Below the pieces are notes generated by a model. That model did no database searches. It was not told the DNA's origin and saw nothing but the letters and a program-made list of their open reading frames with translations. This document shows, one piece after another, positions 47,939-59,100 of a stretch of 64,000 nucleotides of DNA; the stretch's first letter is position 1, and every line of letters begins with the position of its first letter. The position numbers and the translations under genes are program-made. The DNA is from Lentinus brumalis (Eukaryota; Basidiomycota; Agaricomycetes; Polyporales; Polyporaceae), in the NCBI GenBank assembly GCA_001792895.1, contig MARA01000013.1, positions 1,116,001 through 1,180,000 on the forward strand, given 5' to 3'.

Positions 47939-49239
47939 CTAGACAACGTCGTCGCTCTCGCAGTCTAAGTCCGCTGTGGCGGGATGCACTGTGGACCAGT
48001 CCACGGGGGATAGCTTGAAGCCGGGATCGGCAGGAACGGGTTCAATTGGTTGACAACGCTCAGAGTGAAGGGCGAGCAACATCTCAATGGCAGGCAGTTC
48101 GTCGTGCGTTGGGACTCGGTGGGCACCGAGCCGGGCGCGCCGTGCCTGATCGTCGAGCTCTGCGGCCAGTGAGCGCGAAGTTTCCGGACAAAGGTCAACC
48201 GCCTCGGCAAGCAAGGTTGTGACGTCGTCTTCGTGCACAATTCGTGGCGTGATCAAGCGTGTCGAGTGATATGCCTCTCCTGCGGATGATACCTCATCAT
48301 GAGGTGCGGACAGGTCATCCTGTGCAGCGACTAGGTCAGTAGATCTCAAGCGGCCTCGAAGGTCGGCTCACGCACGAGAAAATGGTCAGACCGCATCTCA
48401 AAGTCTACCGCCTTCTCATCCTGACAGTCTGCCAGTCCCGGACTCGCACATTCGTCTTGCGAAGGGACTTTCGTTTGCTCCTCCTCGGCAAGGTACTCCT
48501 CGCGGAGTGCTTGTAGTACACTCCGGGGAATAGTCTTTTCCCCGACAGATTGCCTCTTGGCCCAGTCCTGTGCGACGTATGTCAGATGTGAGAGACAGAG
48601 GAAAAACTTGCAAGGATGGCGAACTTGTAGTTGGCGAGATAGATTCTCCCAGTTCTTCTGCTTGTCCCGCTTAAAACTCGCGGAGCGTGGGTCTCTACGC
48701 AGACATCGTGCGCAATGCACATCCCAGTGTTCTAGATCGTAGGGACTCCTCTTGCAGAGCTGCACGTTGAGATAGCAGAGCTTACAAAGCGCGCTGAGCT
48801 CGTCGAATCGGAAGACCAAGGGATGCGATTGGAACCTTTCCCAACGGTCAAGCTGACCTGTAGTCCGCAGGAAATGTCGGTCTAAGGGGAAGCTGGAAGA
48901 GGGGTCCTTTTAAAATCGCGTACAGCTACAAACGATGACTTAAGACGTACCACTTGCGGTCTCTGGCAGGAACTAGTTTCTTGAGATAAGTGAAAGCTGG
49001 GCCTCTCCCGCCTGGGGCGGGCGTTGCCTTTCGTTTCTTCTGAGCGACAGACTGTCCCCCGCAATTTCTAAGCTTCTTCGGGGCAGGAGGAGTGCGAGGT
49101 TCGGAAGTCGCGGGTTTGCAGCGGGACTTCGAGCGAGTGATGGCGCTGACGCAAGTGAGAGTGAGTACGCTAGCACACACGTGGCCCTCGGGACAACTTA
49201 CATATGATTAGTGTTCTTGGAAGAGCGGGTCTGCACCAT
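47939..49239 (-). CDS. C2HC-module protein, array member 2
   Basis: Exons (complement): 49239-49202, 49145-48951, 48892-48376 and 48319-47939, 376 residues, in phase. The first exon reads MVQTRSSKNTNH and ends in phase 2 as in member 1. The second exon is basic (KKLRN, QKKRKAT) and ends ARDRKW at a phase-2 junction. The module exon contains LRTTGQLDRWERFQ and then the motif C-x2-C-x16-W-x2-H-x3-C (CKLC ... HWDVHCARC). A Lys-rich helical part follows. The last exon has LSPVDW followed by an acidic end, which parallels LSPATW plus acidic residues in member 3. Function unknown; a small zinc-binding fold is inferred from the four conserved ligands. Confidence 0.8.
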
Positions 49240-49922
49240 GATGGGGGATTTGGGTAGTATCTATGCGTGCGCCGCAGACGGGGAAGTAAGGGGGATCGAG
49301 GGCTCTGTCGCCTTCGCCATGTGGAGGATATTTAAACAATCGTGAAACCCGAGTACATACACGAAGTCGGACGGCAACGGTGTTGTATGCTAGTTGCATC
49401 TGACCTCCAATGGTTCCAGCAGACTTGCCCAGTACGGCTGATTGTCTTGTCGAAGGCAACACGAGTGTGGCGAGATGTCGAATACTTACCCTGCTCGCGA
49501 GCCCCGTTCAAGGATTCAGCGCTGTGAAGTCATAGAGAAATGCCTCGCAAGTACGCCTGTACAGTGTCATGGCGGGCGGACGAGATTAGCACGCTCGCCA
49601 CAGCGCGAAGAGGAGGAGGAGGATGGGGAAGAACCAGTGCACTCGGCATATCCCGACTCGAGGGACGCACTGACCTTCGGCGTTGACTTCTTGTGCACTT
49701 GGTGGGCGCGCGGGCTGTACAAGCCTCCACTCCGATCGCGGTGGCGATTTTGCGCAATCGATGTGCGTATACGTGGTCGTTCGTGTTAGGGGGAAAGTAG
49801 TAGCATGCAGTATCGTACAGTGGGTTATAGGACCATTATCAGGACATAATCTATTCCGGGCCTGGGCAAATTGAGCAAAAACCAAAGAACAATAATCATC
49901 GCGAGAAAAACACGCATCCTTG
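49240..49922. other. intergenic region between array members 2 and 3
   Basis: No supported gene; probable promoter of member 2 and 3' flank of member 3. Confidence 0.4.
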
Positions 49923-50984
49923 TTATCCGTTGCGCACCGCTGTCCCTGGTATTGTAGTGCCGGTTGTCAGCGCAGGGGGCGGTGGCGCGCTGCGCGGAGT
50001 CCAGTCATACTCCCCATCAACATCCTCGTCCTCGGAATCCACTTCTACCCAGGTTGCGGGAGAAAGTACGCAGCGCCGTGACTCCGTCTCCGCTTGATCG
50101 GGATTGACGAAAGAAGGTAGCGTGAGATGTGCGAACGACCATTCTGGGATGACCTCCAGAGGGACGTTGAGATCGATGGCCTTCGCGCCTGGATGCGTGG
50201 CGGCAAGATACTCGGCGCAGAGAAGATGGGAGCTGAAAGGTCCAGTAGCAACAGGTCGGGACTCTTCGCGTACCATCTCCGGGTGTGGTCGAGAGGGGGC
50301 CGGACGTCTCTCGTCCGGGGGCGGCGACGTCTCACGCTCGCTGTCGCTGCTCAGCTCCGTGAGATCAGAGCCCGCATCCAGGATCAGGGAGGGAGTGGAC
50401 AGCCGCGACGAGATCTTGAGACTCATGTCAGTCCGCATTTTCGCGATCGGGAGCAGGCCGCGCAAGACTTACAAGTGTGCTCTTCTCCAACCTGGCCTCC
50501 ACCTCGGCTTGAGACCACTTATCGCAGCGCTCCCGATGCGTCTTCCAGTGGCTGTAGTCGTACAGATGGTGCTTGGTGAGTTTGACAAGCCCACCGCATC
50601 TCTTGCAGCCGACGTTCATGTGGTCTATGGGGATCACCAGTGGCTGGCTTTCGAGCCTCTTCCGCCTGGCTTGTTCGGTCTCGGTGAGCTCGCGCCCCAA
50701 GCTATGTTGACCGTCAGCGAGGGGTCAGATGCGCGCTGAATCGCGTGGAATACCTAGCTGGTGCTGATGTCAGCCTCTGTTTCTTGTGCGGTTGGTCGTG
50801 TTCTGCTGCCTCAGTTGCAAGCCGCTTGCCGGTGGACTTCTGCGAGGCGGGTACCACCTCTGGTTCCGCGTGATGCAGAGATGTGGTCGCAATCCTGCGG
50901 TCAGAAACGTCAGTCTTATACGCACAGAATGTAATGGGACTGGTCTCACGGGAGGGGATTCGCTACGCCGTTGGTGGGAGCCAT
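49923..50984 (-). CDS. C2HC-module protein, array member 3
   Basis: Exons (complement): 50984-50950, 50894-50754, 50701-50473 and 50414-49923, 298 residues, in phase. The short first exon (MAPTNGVANPL) and the second exon with the basic HDQPHKKQRL cluster both end in phase 2, as in the other members. The module exon has ELTETEQARRKRLESQP and then C-x2-C-x16-W-x2-H-x3-C (CKRC ... HWKTHRERC). The C-terminal exon starts with STPSLILDAGSDLTELSSDSE and ends in a Ser/Asp/Glu-rich part with LSPATWVEVDSEDEDVD. Function unknown. Confidence 0.8.
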
Positions 50985-51746
50985 GGGTGTTATGCGTGCC
51001 GCAGCGCGCGGTAACAGCCTTGCGAGCACTTCTAAGGGGGGGTTTTGAGTCCCGTCGCGTCCTTTCGCGCTCTTTATGTCTACATTCCAGGTCAAAGCTA
51101 CTCTGATAGCAACGGCCATGATACGTACCTGATCCACCCCTTTTGTCTCGATATCCGGAGAGAGTGGTTTCCGAAGAGCCAAAACGAGGTATGGTGCGCT
51201 CTGACGATTCCCCAGGTCAGCGGCGCGGCAGGTATATAGGAAAACGCGTCGGGATGGGTTATGAACGAAGTGGAGGAGGGGAGTGGGTGGTGGTCGCGAG
51301 AGAGCGGTGTGGCCGGCGGGAGGGCAGGGATATATGAGGCCGGCAACTGCCGCTCTGGACGCGTCGCGGACGCGCCCAAGACGCGCTGCACTACATGGGC
51401 TGCACGGACCACGGCTGCGTTCGGGCGTGATCGGGCGACCTCGAGAACACACCCGGCAACTGAATACATGGGTATCCGGATCGCATTGTGACTTGGACAA
51501 CTACGGAGTTTATACAGGCTAGAATAACATTCCGGACAAAAGGTTGCAACACCGACTCGATGGAAGCAAGTCGGAGTGGAGGTCGGACGAATACAGAATA
51601 AGCAAAGAACGTAGATTTGCGCATATCAGGAACTAGAGGGGGTGAAGTACAGGTATCGCAGAGGAGGGAGAGTGAATGTCTTGGGGAACGTCGGTGGTCG
51701 TCACATAAATCGACCACGCACAGGCCCGTAGCCGGGGGTAAGGAAC
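50985..51746. other. intergenic region between array members 3 and 4
   Basis: No supported gene; 3' flank of member 4 and promoter of member 3. Confidence 0.4.
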
Positions 51747-53797
51747 TCAGCCCGACAGCCCTTCGCGGAAACCACGCAGGAAGTTCTTCAACGGCGCAGT
51801 GATCCAACCAAGGAACCCAGGCGCGTCACCCTGCGGTGCCTCGTACGACTCGCCGCGCTGGCGAACCGCACGATCTGGCACATCGTCACTCTCGCGTGAA
51901 CGCTTGTTCTTCCGAGGGGTACCACCTTCTGCGGCGACAATCGTCTCCTCTGTGGAAGCGACTGAAGGGGGAGAGCGCGTGATGGCAGCCGCCGCAGCTG
52001 GGGCGGGTTTCGCCGCCGGCGTAGGAGGGGTAGGAAGACTAGACAGAGGTGCGGGTCAGTGTATGACCTTCAGAGATACCGTTATGTCGCTCACCTGCAG
52101 ATGAGCTTGTGCTCCTCCCACCTGGTGAGATCGTAATCGAGCTGCCGGCCGAGGTCGACGGTCTGCTTGCAAACGTTGCACTCGACGCTTTCGTTGCTGA
52201 AGCTGTGCGCTTGTGGATCGTTCACCAGCGTGAGCTTCCTTTGCGCGGCGGCAACCTTGGAGCCAGGCCTGCTGTTTTGAGTCAGCACCTTCTTCCGTAA
52301 GCTGCAGAGGCTGGAAAGTAGCTCACTGAATTGCACCGGAGCACTTCTGCACATGAGCCTTCCACGGGTGCGAAGAGTACCGCGTGTGAGTCGACAGCTT
52401 CACCCACGTCTGGCAACCTTTGCAGAACACGGCGTCGGGCTTGACCTCGCCAGAGAGAGGGTCGCTCTCGATGAAGGCTTTCCGATCCTCCTCCTTCCTC
52501 ATACGTTTGACGGTGGCGGACTCGGCGACAGACCCATCTGCGGCTGACGCATCGTCTTCTTCCGCCTGCTCCGCAGCCTCTTTCTTGCTCGGGCTGCACC
52601 CTCCTCAGTGGGTGTCTCTGATTCGATGACTGCATGGCGCACCTCTCAGAACGTTCACTGCTGGCCTTGCATTGCCTACGGTGCTCCAACCAGTTCTTCA
52701 TGATGTATCGCCGCGAAGGATTGAGGTCGACCCAATCGTTGCAGGCCTTGCAGAACACGCGATGCGCCTCCACCTCGCCCGAGTTGGGATCGTCTTCCAT
52801 GAACTGGCGGCGCTCAGCCTCGGTCTTGCGCGCACTGTACCTGCCCTTGGGTTCCCCCGCGACAGAGCCATCTTCACGATCTTCCGTGTCGGCGCGGCTA
52901 CATGACATTCGTTGGCCTCCGCCACCGCCACCGCAGGGAAAAGACGTACCCAAGAGTGGACCGAGGCTTAACGCTCGAGGTAGACTTGCTAGGGGACTCG
53001 TCGACGAGCGTGTCCTCGCGGGCGAGTGACGCGACCGAGCCTTGGCGAGAATGAACCCCTCCTTTCGCTCTCGTACTCACGGGCTTCTTCACGGACGCTG
53101 ACTTGGCCGGAGTCTGTTTCGGAGACGGTCCCGGGAGGCTGACCAACGGGTTGGGACGGAGGCATGCAACAGTGCTCAGGGGACTCACTGGACGTCAACT
53201 TTCTTGGGGGTCCTGCCGGTCATCTGGGAAGTCTGAGTAGGCGGTCAGGAACGCGTTCTGGCCACAGACGTGTCTCGGAGATGAGGGGAGAGATCAAAGC
53301 GGGCGTGGGACGAATTCGCGCTGGACACCATCATGAATCGGCCCGCTGCGACTCCGACCATGCGCGGGGTCGTCGACTTTGGCATCGGCATATCCCTCGC
53401 TCACACCGTCCGCCTCACCCCAAGACACCGATGGGGATGAGCACTCACCTGCCTGGTCACTGACTGCGTCGTCGAACCCTCCTCTTCGCCAGACGATCCG
53501 TCGGAATCTCCTCTGAGCGGTGTCGCGCGTCAGAGACTTCGTATGCGTGGTCTGCGCGAGATAACGTACCCGGCGTTCTTGTATGACTTGTCAACGGTCG
53601 ACCTTCTCCTCTGTGCAAACGCGACACGATCAGTGTGCGCGAAACGACACTGGAAATGTGGTTGATTACGAACCTTGGCACGGCCAGCGTAAGTGACCTT
53701 GTTAGGAGCTCTGTACGTCGCACATAAGCTCCTGAAGGTCGAGCGCGTCGATGGGTCAAGATACGCACCTGTGCGGAGACGAAGTCGCGTCAGACAT
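51747..53797 (-). CDS. C2HC-module protein, array member 4, with three modules
   Basis: Exons (complement): 53797-53769, 53710-53674, 53610-53570, 53512-53449, 53223-53189, 53138-52950, 52897-52643, 52593-52327, 52271-52095 and 52038-51747. They sum to 462 codons in phase. The first four are less certain; the core from ATG 53223 (404 residues) is firmer. Exons 52897-52643, 52593-52327 and 52271-52095 each encode one module C-x2-C-x16-W-x2-H-x3-C (CKAC, CKGC, CNVC). The first two are preceded by a repeated F-[MI]-E-x-DP-x-SGEV segment. All three exons begin and end in phase 2. The tail has KNKRSRES and a hydrophobic end GFLGWITAPLKNFLRGF. Function unknown; a nuclear or chromatin role is only a guess. 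Confidence 0.75.
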
Positions 53798-54042
53798 GAA
53801 GCTTGCGAGGGGGCCGAGATGCGGGGCTTTCTGGGGTTCGAGTCGGTGCAAAACTTGTCGTGGGTTATCCGCGCTTATTCTCATTACAAATACCCAAAGG
53901 AGACCTATAAGCAAATGTTATACAAACGCATTGCAGTGGTAAATTCAGCTTTGGACTCCATCAGGCTTCAGCTTTAGCATCCGAAACTTGAACTTCACCT
54001 CCATCCCTTTGTCACTGATTCGGTCTTCTGCTTTGCCTGGGG
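53798..54042. promoter_or_regulatory. shared intergenic promoter of array member 4 and the methyltransferase
   Basis: A 245-bp interval between divergent start codons. Its flanks recur at 63633-63729, where the interval is only 97 bp, so about 150 bp was gained here or lost there. Confidence 0.5.
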
Positions 54043-54864
54043 ATGTCTGATCCGGAAGATCTGTTGGCAGAGTCCCTCGAGATTCTCTACGACCATGTCC
54101 CCGTCGCACACTCCTCAGCCGGCTCATCATTCACCTATGAATACGACGGGATCTCACCCATCCACCTGGTCACCCCCGACACGCAGGCAGCGAACTGGGC
54201 CTTGCATGCATCGTCGATATGGTCTTCTGCGCTGTACGTCGCAGATCACATCCATGACCTCCATCTGCACGAGCACATAGCCATCGCGAAGCAAGATGGA
54301 CGGCCGCTGAGGATCCTTGAGCTCGGTGCGGGCGCGGGCCTCCCGAGCATCCTCATCTCGAAGATGTACAAGGACGCGCTCGTCACTTGCAGCGACTACC
54401 CCGACCAGAGTCTCATCCACACCCTCTCCGAGAACGCGAAGCGAAACGATGTCGCGGATCGCTGCCGAGTTGTCCCGTACGGCTGGGGCTCAGACCCTTC
54501 CCCTCTCATGTTGTCCCAGAGTGCGCATCTGGATTCGATCCCTGGATTCGACGTCGTCCTTGCCGCGGACACGCTATGGAACTCGGACACGCACCACATC
54601 TTTGTCCAGACACTGCAGTTTACTCTGAAGCGAGCTCCGAATGCGCGTATCTATCTTGTCGCAGGCCTTCACACGGGCCGATATGTGGTCGCCTCGTTCT
54701 TGAAGCTCGTTCCGGACGCCGGCTTCGTCATAGAGGACCTCAGAGAAAGACGCGTCGGCGATACAGAGGAACGGCCGTGGAGCGTGGAACGTGCCGAGGG
54801 TGAAGCCGAAGCCGAACGCAGGCGTTGGATCATATGGATGGTCTTGCGGTGGCGGCACGGCTAG
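54043..54864 (+). CDS. Efm7/Nnt1-like protein methyltransferase
   Basis: A seven-beta-strand SAM-dependent methyltransferase of 273 residues, without introns. It shows LRILELGAGAGLPSIL (motif I, SAM binding), TCSDYPDQSLI (acidic loop), PYGWGSDP and FDVVLAADTLWN, the pattern of the yeast Nnt1/Efm7 group. Efm7 methylates the N terminus and a lysine of elongation factor 1A; whether this protein does the same is inference. The N-terminal ILYDHVPVAHS and FTYEYDG segments are also typical of the group. The first 100 codons are duplicated, with frameshifts, at 63730-64000. Confidence 0.85.
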   Translation: MSDPEDLLAESLEILYDHVPVAHSSAGSSFTYEYDGISPIHLVTPDTQAANWALHASSIWSSALYVADHIHDLHLHEHIAIAKQDGRPLRILELGAGAGLPSILISKMYKDALVTCSDYPDQSLIHTLSENAKRNDVADRCRVVPYGWGSDPSPLMLSQSAHLDSIPGFDVVLAADTLWNSDTHHIFVQTLQFTLKRAPNARIYLVAGLHTGRYVVASFLKLVPDAGFVIEDLRERRVGDTEERPWSVERAEGEAEAERRRWIIWMVLRWRHG

Positions 54865-55001
54865 CTTCATGGACAGGATTGTGCTCTCGTATGTCGCGTT
54901 GTCCGACGTCTGTTCCATGCATACTGATAACTCGACGATAGATAGAAGCAAGTCCGAAGCGACTGGCATACAGCACCGCTTCGATACACTCCACGTGCGA
55001 C

Positions 55002-56060
55002 CTACGAAGTCGACATCCTCCTCTTCATCCATCCCCTCATCTTCCGCACCACGCTCGATCCTCCCGAACCGCCAGCCCCTGGTGACCGAACGGCTTGTTC
55101 GAAGCCGTCTTCGCTGTGCGTCAGGTCGCAGTCCGTGTAACAGGTGGATCCCAAGGACCAGTCATTCGTCGCGTCGAAGGAGCCATCGGTGCCGCGGAGG
55201 CTCGGCGAGACCCATTCGAACCACTCGTGCGGTGGTCTGTCTAATGCTCCATACGGCCGCCCGTACGACACGTCGAGGTCCTGGGACGGAGGTCAGCACA
55301 GTGACTTGACGTGTCGCGTGTTGCCTACCTCATCATCTTCCCTCAGGTCGTCGCCAAAGATCTCTTGTGGCCTGTCTCTGCGCTCTATGGCGTCCCAGTC
55401 TCTGTGGACCCGTGCGTCAGCTCCTGCGGCGCGCTTATAGCCTGCATACGCACATGCCATGGAACCATCGGTGCTTCTTGAGCTTGCGGACCGATGGTCT
55501 CTTGTTCGGGTCCTTCTCCAGCATCTGGCGGCGCTCGTCAGCGCCCTCGCTTCAACTTGTATCTCTCTTCGCCCACCTTCGTCAACAAGTCGCGGATCTC
55601 CCCATTGACGACCCCGTACAGGTCGAAGTCGGCCGGGATGGTGTCGGTTCGGTGGATGAGCTCCTCCAACCGCTGCTCCTTCGGTTGGAGCCCGAACGGC
55701 AGCTGCGGGACATGCATATGAGCCTCGCTGCTCGTCAATATGCCGGTGGACTCACCCTTCCAGTCAGCATCGAGTACAACACCACCCCTGCTCCCCAGAC
55801 GTCCACTCCGTACGAGTACTGGCCGGAGTAGACCTCCGGCGCGACGTATCCAGATGTACCCGCCAAGGTGTGCGTCTCGTCCCCGTCCCTGCCCTTCAGC
55901 CAGCTGCCACGGCGATCCGCGTCTTCACTGTCCCGACGCACATTCCATGGGGACAACTGGGTCCACGGTCGGTCCGCGTGCTCTGTCCCGAACGCCCGTG
56001 CGATGCCAAAGTCCGTCAAGGCGATGGCGGTGTCGTAGGTAGCGAATATATCTCGTCCCG
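55002..56060 (-). pseudogene. protein kinase remnant (C-lobe only)
   Basis: Minus-strand remains of a Ser/Thr kinase. Seen in order: [10 protein letters not shown] (DFG loop), [20 protein letters not shown] (APE motif), [16 protein letters not shown], then after a 55-bp intron LPFGLQPKEQRLEELI, then DERRQMLEKDPNKRPSV and HRWFHGM, and a C-terminal extension to the stop at 55002. Upstream of DFG the catalytic HRD loop is only a degenerate RIVRDE-like trace and no N-lobe (glycine loop, VAxK) was found up to 57 kb. A 1-nt frameshift separates YKLKR from EGADERRQML near 55550. A kinase missing its N-lobe and frame cannot be active. Confidence 0.75.
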
Positions 56061-56119
56061 CACGATGCGCGCCTGGAGCTGCCGGAGCACGTCCGTCGAT
56101 AAAAGGGCGAGAAAAGGGC

Positions 56120-56195
56120 CTCTGTGGTACCTATAACACGGTGGGCCTCTATCACGGTGGGGCTATATGATACCTATAACACAGTGGGGCTCGCG
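56120..56195 (+). repeat. short imperfect tandem repeat
   Basis: The phrase ACCTATAACAC(G/A)GTGGG occurs at about 56127 and 56170, with a further CACGGTGGGGCTATAT between. Small, of unknown meaning. Confidence 0.6.
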
Positions 56196-59100
56196 CACAG
56201 TATGGTGTGCCAGGCAGGCGGCGTGCGTGTGCGCTGCCTGTGAACTGACTTCCCGCCGCACGCAGGACTCGAGGGAGGGTGCGCTCGAGGAGGATCTTAG
56301 CCCGATACCCGCGCTGGGACATCGGGCTCGCAGTCGAGATTCGATTGTTCGGGCATGCTCCTCGCCGCTGCCGGAATGCCCAGGATGTCGGATTCGAGCT
56401 ATCCCCGGCCGCGCTAATCATCGTGGCGAGCCAGTGCAAGGCAAGTACACAAACTTGTGCACCCGGTCGTGCAGCTCATCCGTGCTTGTGCTGACGGACG
56501 TTGCAGGACTTGTGCTCGATACCCGTCGTCCGCTCAGAACGCAGCACATTGGGATCTCGCCTAGGTGGCTTGCGCCGGGGCAGTGGTAAGAGCACTGTTC
56601 TGTTTGTGCGTGCATAGACACCCGGTAACTCGCTGCTCGGACGGTTCCACGCTCCCTTGTTCACGCAGCTCGGATCGCTTAGTGCGTCGACTCCGCCGAC
56701 TTAACCTTGCAGCTCCCGGCATTGCGAATGCAGAGCCAGGTAAGTGCAGTCATTCGATCGTAGTTCCTCCAGATTTAGCATTGATTTGCCCTGCAGGTGC
56801 ACACTCGAGACTCGTGTATCCTCGCAGCGCGTCTGAGGGAGCCTCCACCGAGGCAGTTGTACGTAGCACGGCTCTACTTGTTCGGACGATGTTTGACCGC
56901 TGCTTTCGCTCGTGTAGACACTCCTGCAACGCGCTTCTCGGCTCGCAAGACGGATGCAGCTCGCATACGAGATCCCCAGTCCGGGTGGGACTTGACTGCT
57001 GACAGGTTGCGCAGGCATCGCACTACTCGGGATATGGCCTCGATTATCGCAGCTCGCCGGGATGCCGGCTCAAGTTGTCCGCACCGCGCAGGTGCAAGCC
57101 CCCGCAATATCGATATCCAGCTCGAAGAACTGCACTCGAGTTCCTCGTGGCTCCACGCTCGACTCTCCACCCCGCCGGTCTGTGTCATGCGGCAGATGCA
57201 TTGCAACCCCGCCGGATGAGCCATACTCCACACACTCGCACGCAAGCACGGGAATCTAGCCCGTGAGCCATGTCCCAGAGCAGCGGTAAGCAGCAATATG
57301 ACTTGCATAGGTACCACAGCGGCTCGACGCTACTCGGATGGCTCGACGCACGCGGCTTGAGACACTGATCCGCCGCTCGTCCGCTCGTCCGCATCGGAAG
57401 CTCCGGCTCGATCTGCGTCTGCCGCCCTCAGCCCAACGCTGCGATATCACCAGACGTGGTCGGGTCTGGCCTTCCGACGTGAACCTTGGGAGGGAGCCAA
57501 AGTGCCGTCGCATAGTTGCGTCGCACTGCATTGTCTCGTAGGTTCAAATCCACGTCGCTCTCCAACAGGCTCGTTTCTCACTGCAACATATAGTAGTGGG
57601 CGCCGTGAAGGGTTCGGGTCGCGCAGACACATCTGCGAGATGTTCGCGTTTTCGCGAACTCCTTACTCGCCTCCGGAAGCTGGTATGCTCCGTGCTAGAC
57701 TCACACCTGTACAGTCATTGGCCGAGCATTGACCAAGCAAGGCGACGACGTCGTGTGCAGCGTCGCCGCTCTGGCTGATCATTTCTCGTGCCCGGTTTTC
57801 TCTTGGGAGACCTCGGGATGCCGCAATGCTTTCTACAGGCAACAATTGGTACGCTGCGTCGACTCGATGTCCTACAGCTGGCTGACGATTCAGGCGTCGA
57901 TGTCGGACGCTTTCGGTCCTTCCTCGGCCTCCTAGCTATCGCCGCTGAGCCAGGCCCACACTCATACTTCGGGACACAACTGTCAATGGCGGACCTCAAG
58001 TAGCACGCTCGGACACGCTTTCGCTTCCGAGTCGGCTCGCCGGTCGATGCTGCGTATACACTGGACACCCAGTTTGGCCCTCCGCCGTCCCACTCATGCC
58101 GGTCCTCGACGACCGCCCAGACGACTGCGAGAACCGCAGCGACGACGACACTGTGTCGCTCTACTAGAGAGGCCGCACATACGAGCTATGGAGTGCTACC
58201 GAGACATGCGTGCGCGGCTTACGCAAGGAAGACGGTGCGCATCTTTCTGATTGGGATGCTCGCTTGCAGTTCATAATCGCTTCCAATTCCTTACACCCCG
58301 CATGTCATAACCTGCAGAATTCGGCGCCCCGTTATATCAGAGTCGAACGCCCTCGGACAGCCTCCGTTCTGTGTTTAGACCCTTCCTTGTCACCACAGTA
58401 GGGCTCCTGGCCTGCATGATCCTGGGAGTGGACGTCGCAGTGCGGTAAGCATAGAAATGAAGGCTTCGAGTTCTGCCTCGTCGTGATATTTGGGCGCGGT
58501 CTCTTGAGATATGTGGCATCCTTCGGTCCAGGGCCTGAGAACCTTGGGCGAAGCACGTTGGCTACCCATCGACGCCGACTCATTCTTATGCGCAGTACGT
58601 CATCGATGCCACGATCAGCAGTGGGAGGCGACGCACGTCCCTCGATCCGTGTCAAAGGCAGGCTTCAAGCAGCGCAATGTCTCTGGTATGTCTCGACATT
58701 TTAACGAGCAGTCATCTGGGGGCAACGCAAGTGCTGACGCACTGACTAGCAACATGTCGACAATAGAGGCTCGAGAAGACACACTTGGCTCCCTCGGGCA
58801 CATGGGATGATGCTCGCGTTATCGACTCTACGCCGCAGCTCACGCTGACCACTTAGCTGAGCCCGTTTATGGTTCCATTTTTGGTTGAGGCTCCTCCTGA
58901 TCTGTGTCCTGGCAGCTCGCAACGGGTGTCAATATGAAGCCGATGTCGACGGCGACAACTCCTACTCTTCACGATGGTCCTGCGGCTCATTTACTGCACG
59001 TCCCTGGCCTCTGTTGATGAGCAGTCCAGGACTTGAATCCCACCGCTCACTGCGTATAGCAGCGTTCAAAAGAACGAACGCACAGCAAGAGAATGCAATG

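Noticed and set aside
57478..57565. tRNA-like B box (GGTTCAAATCC)
   Set aside because: The T stem has mismatches and no acceptor or anticodon stem could be folded at the right distance.
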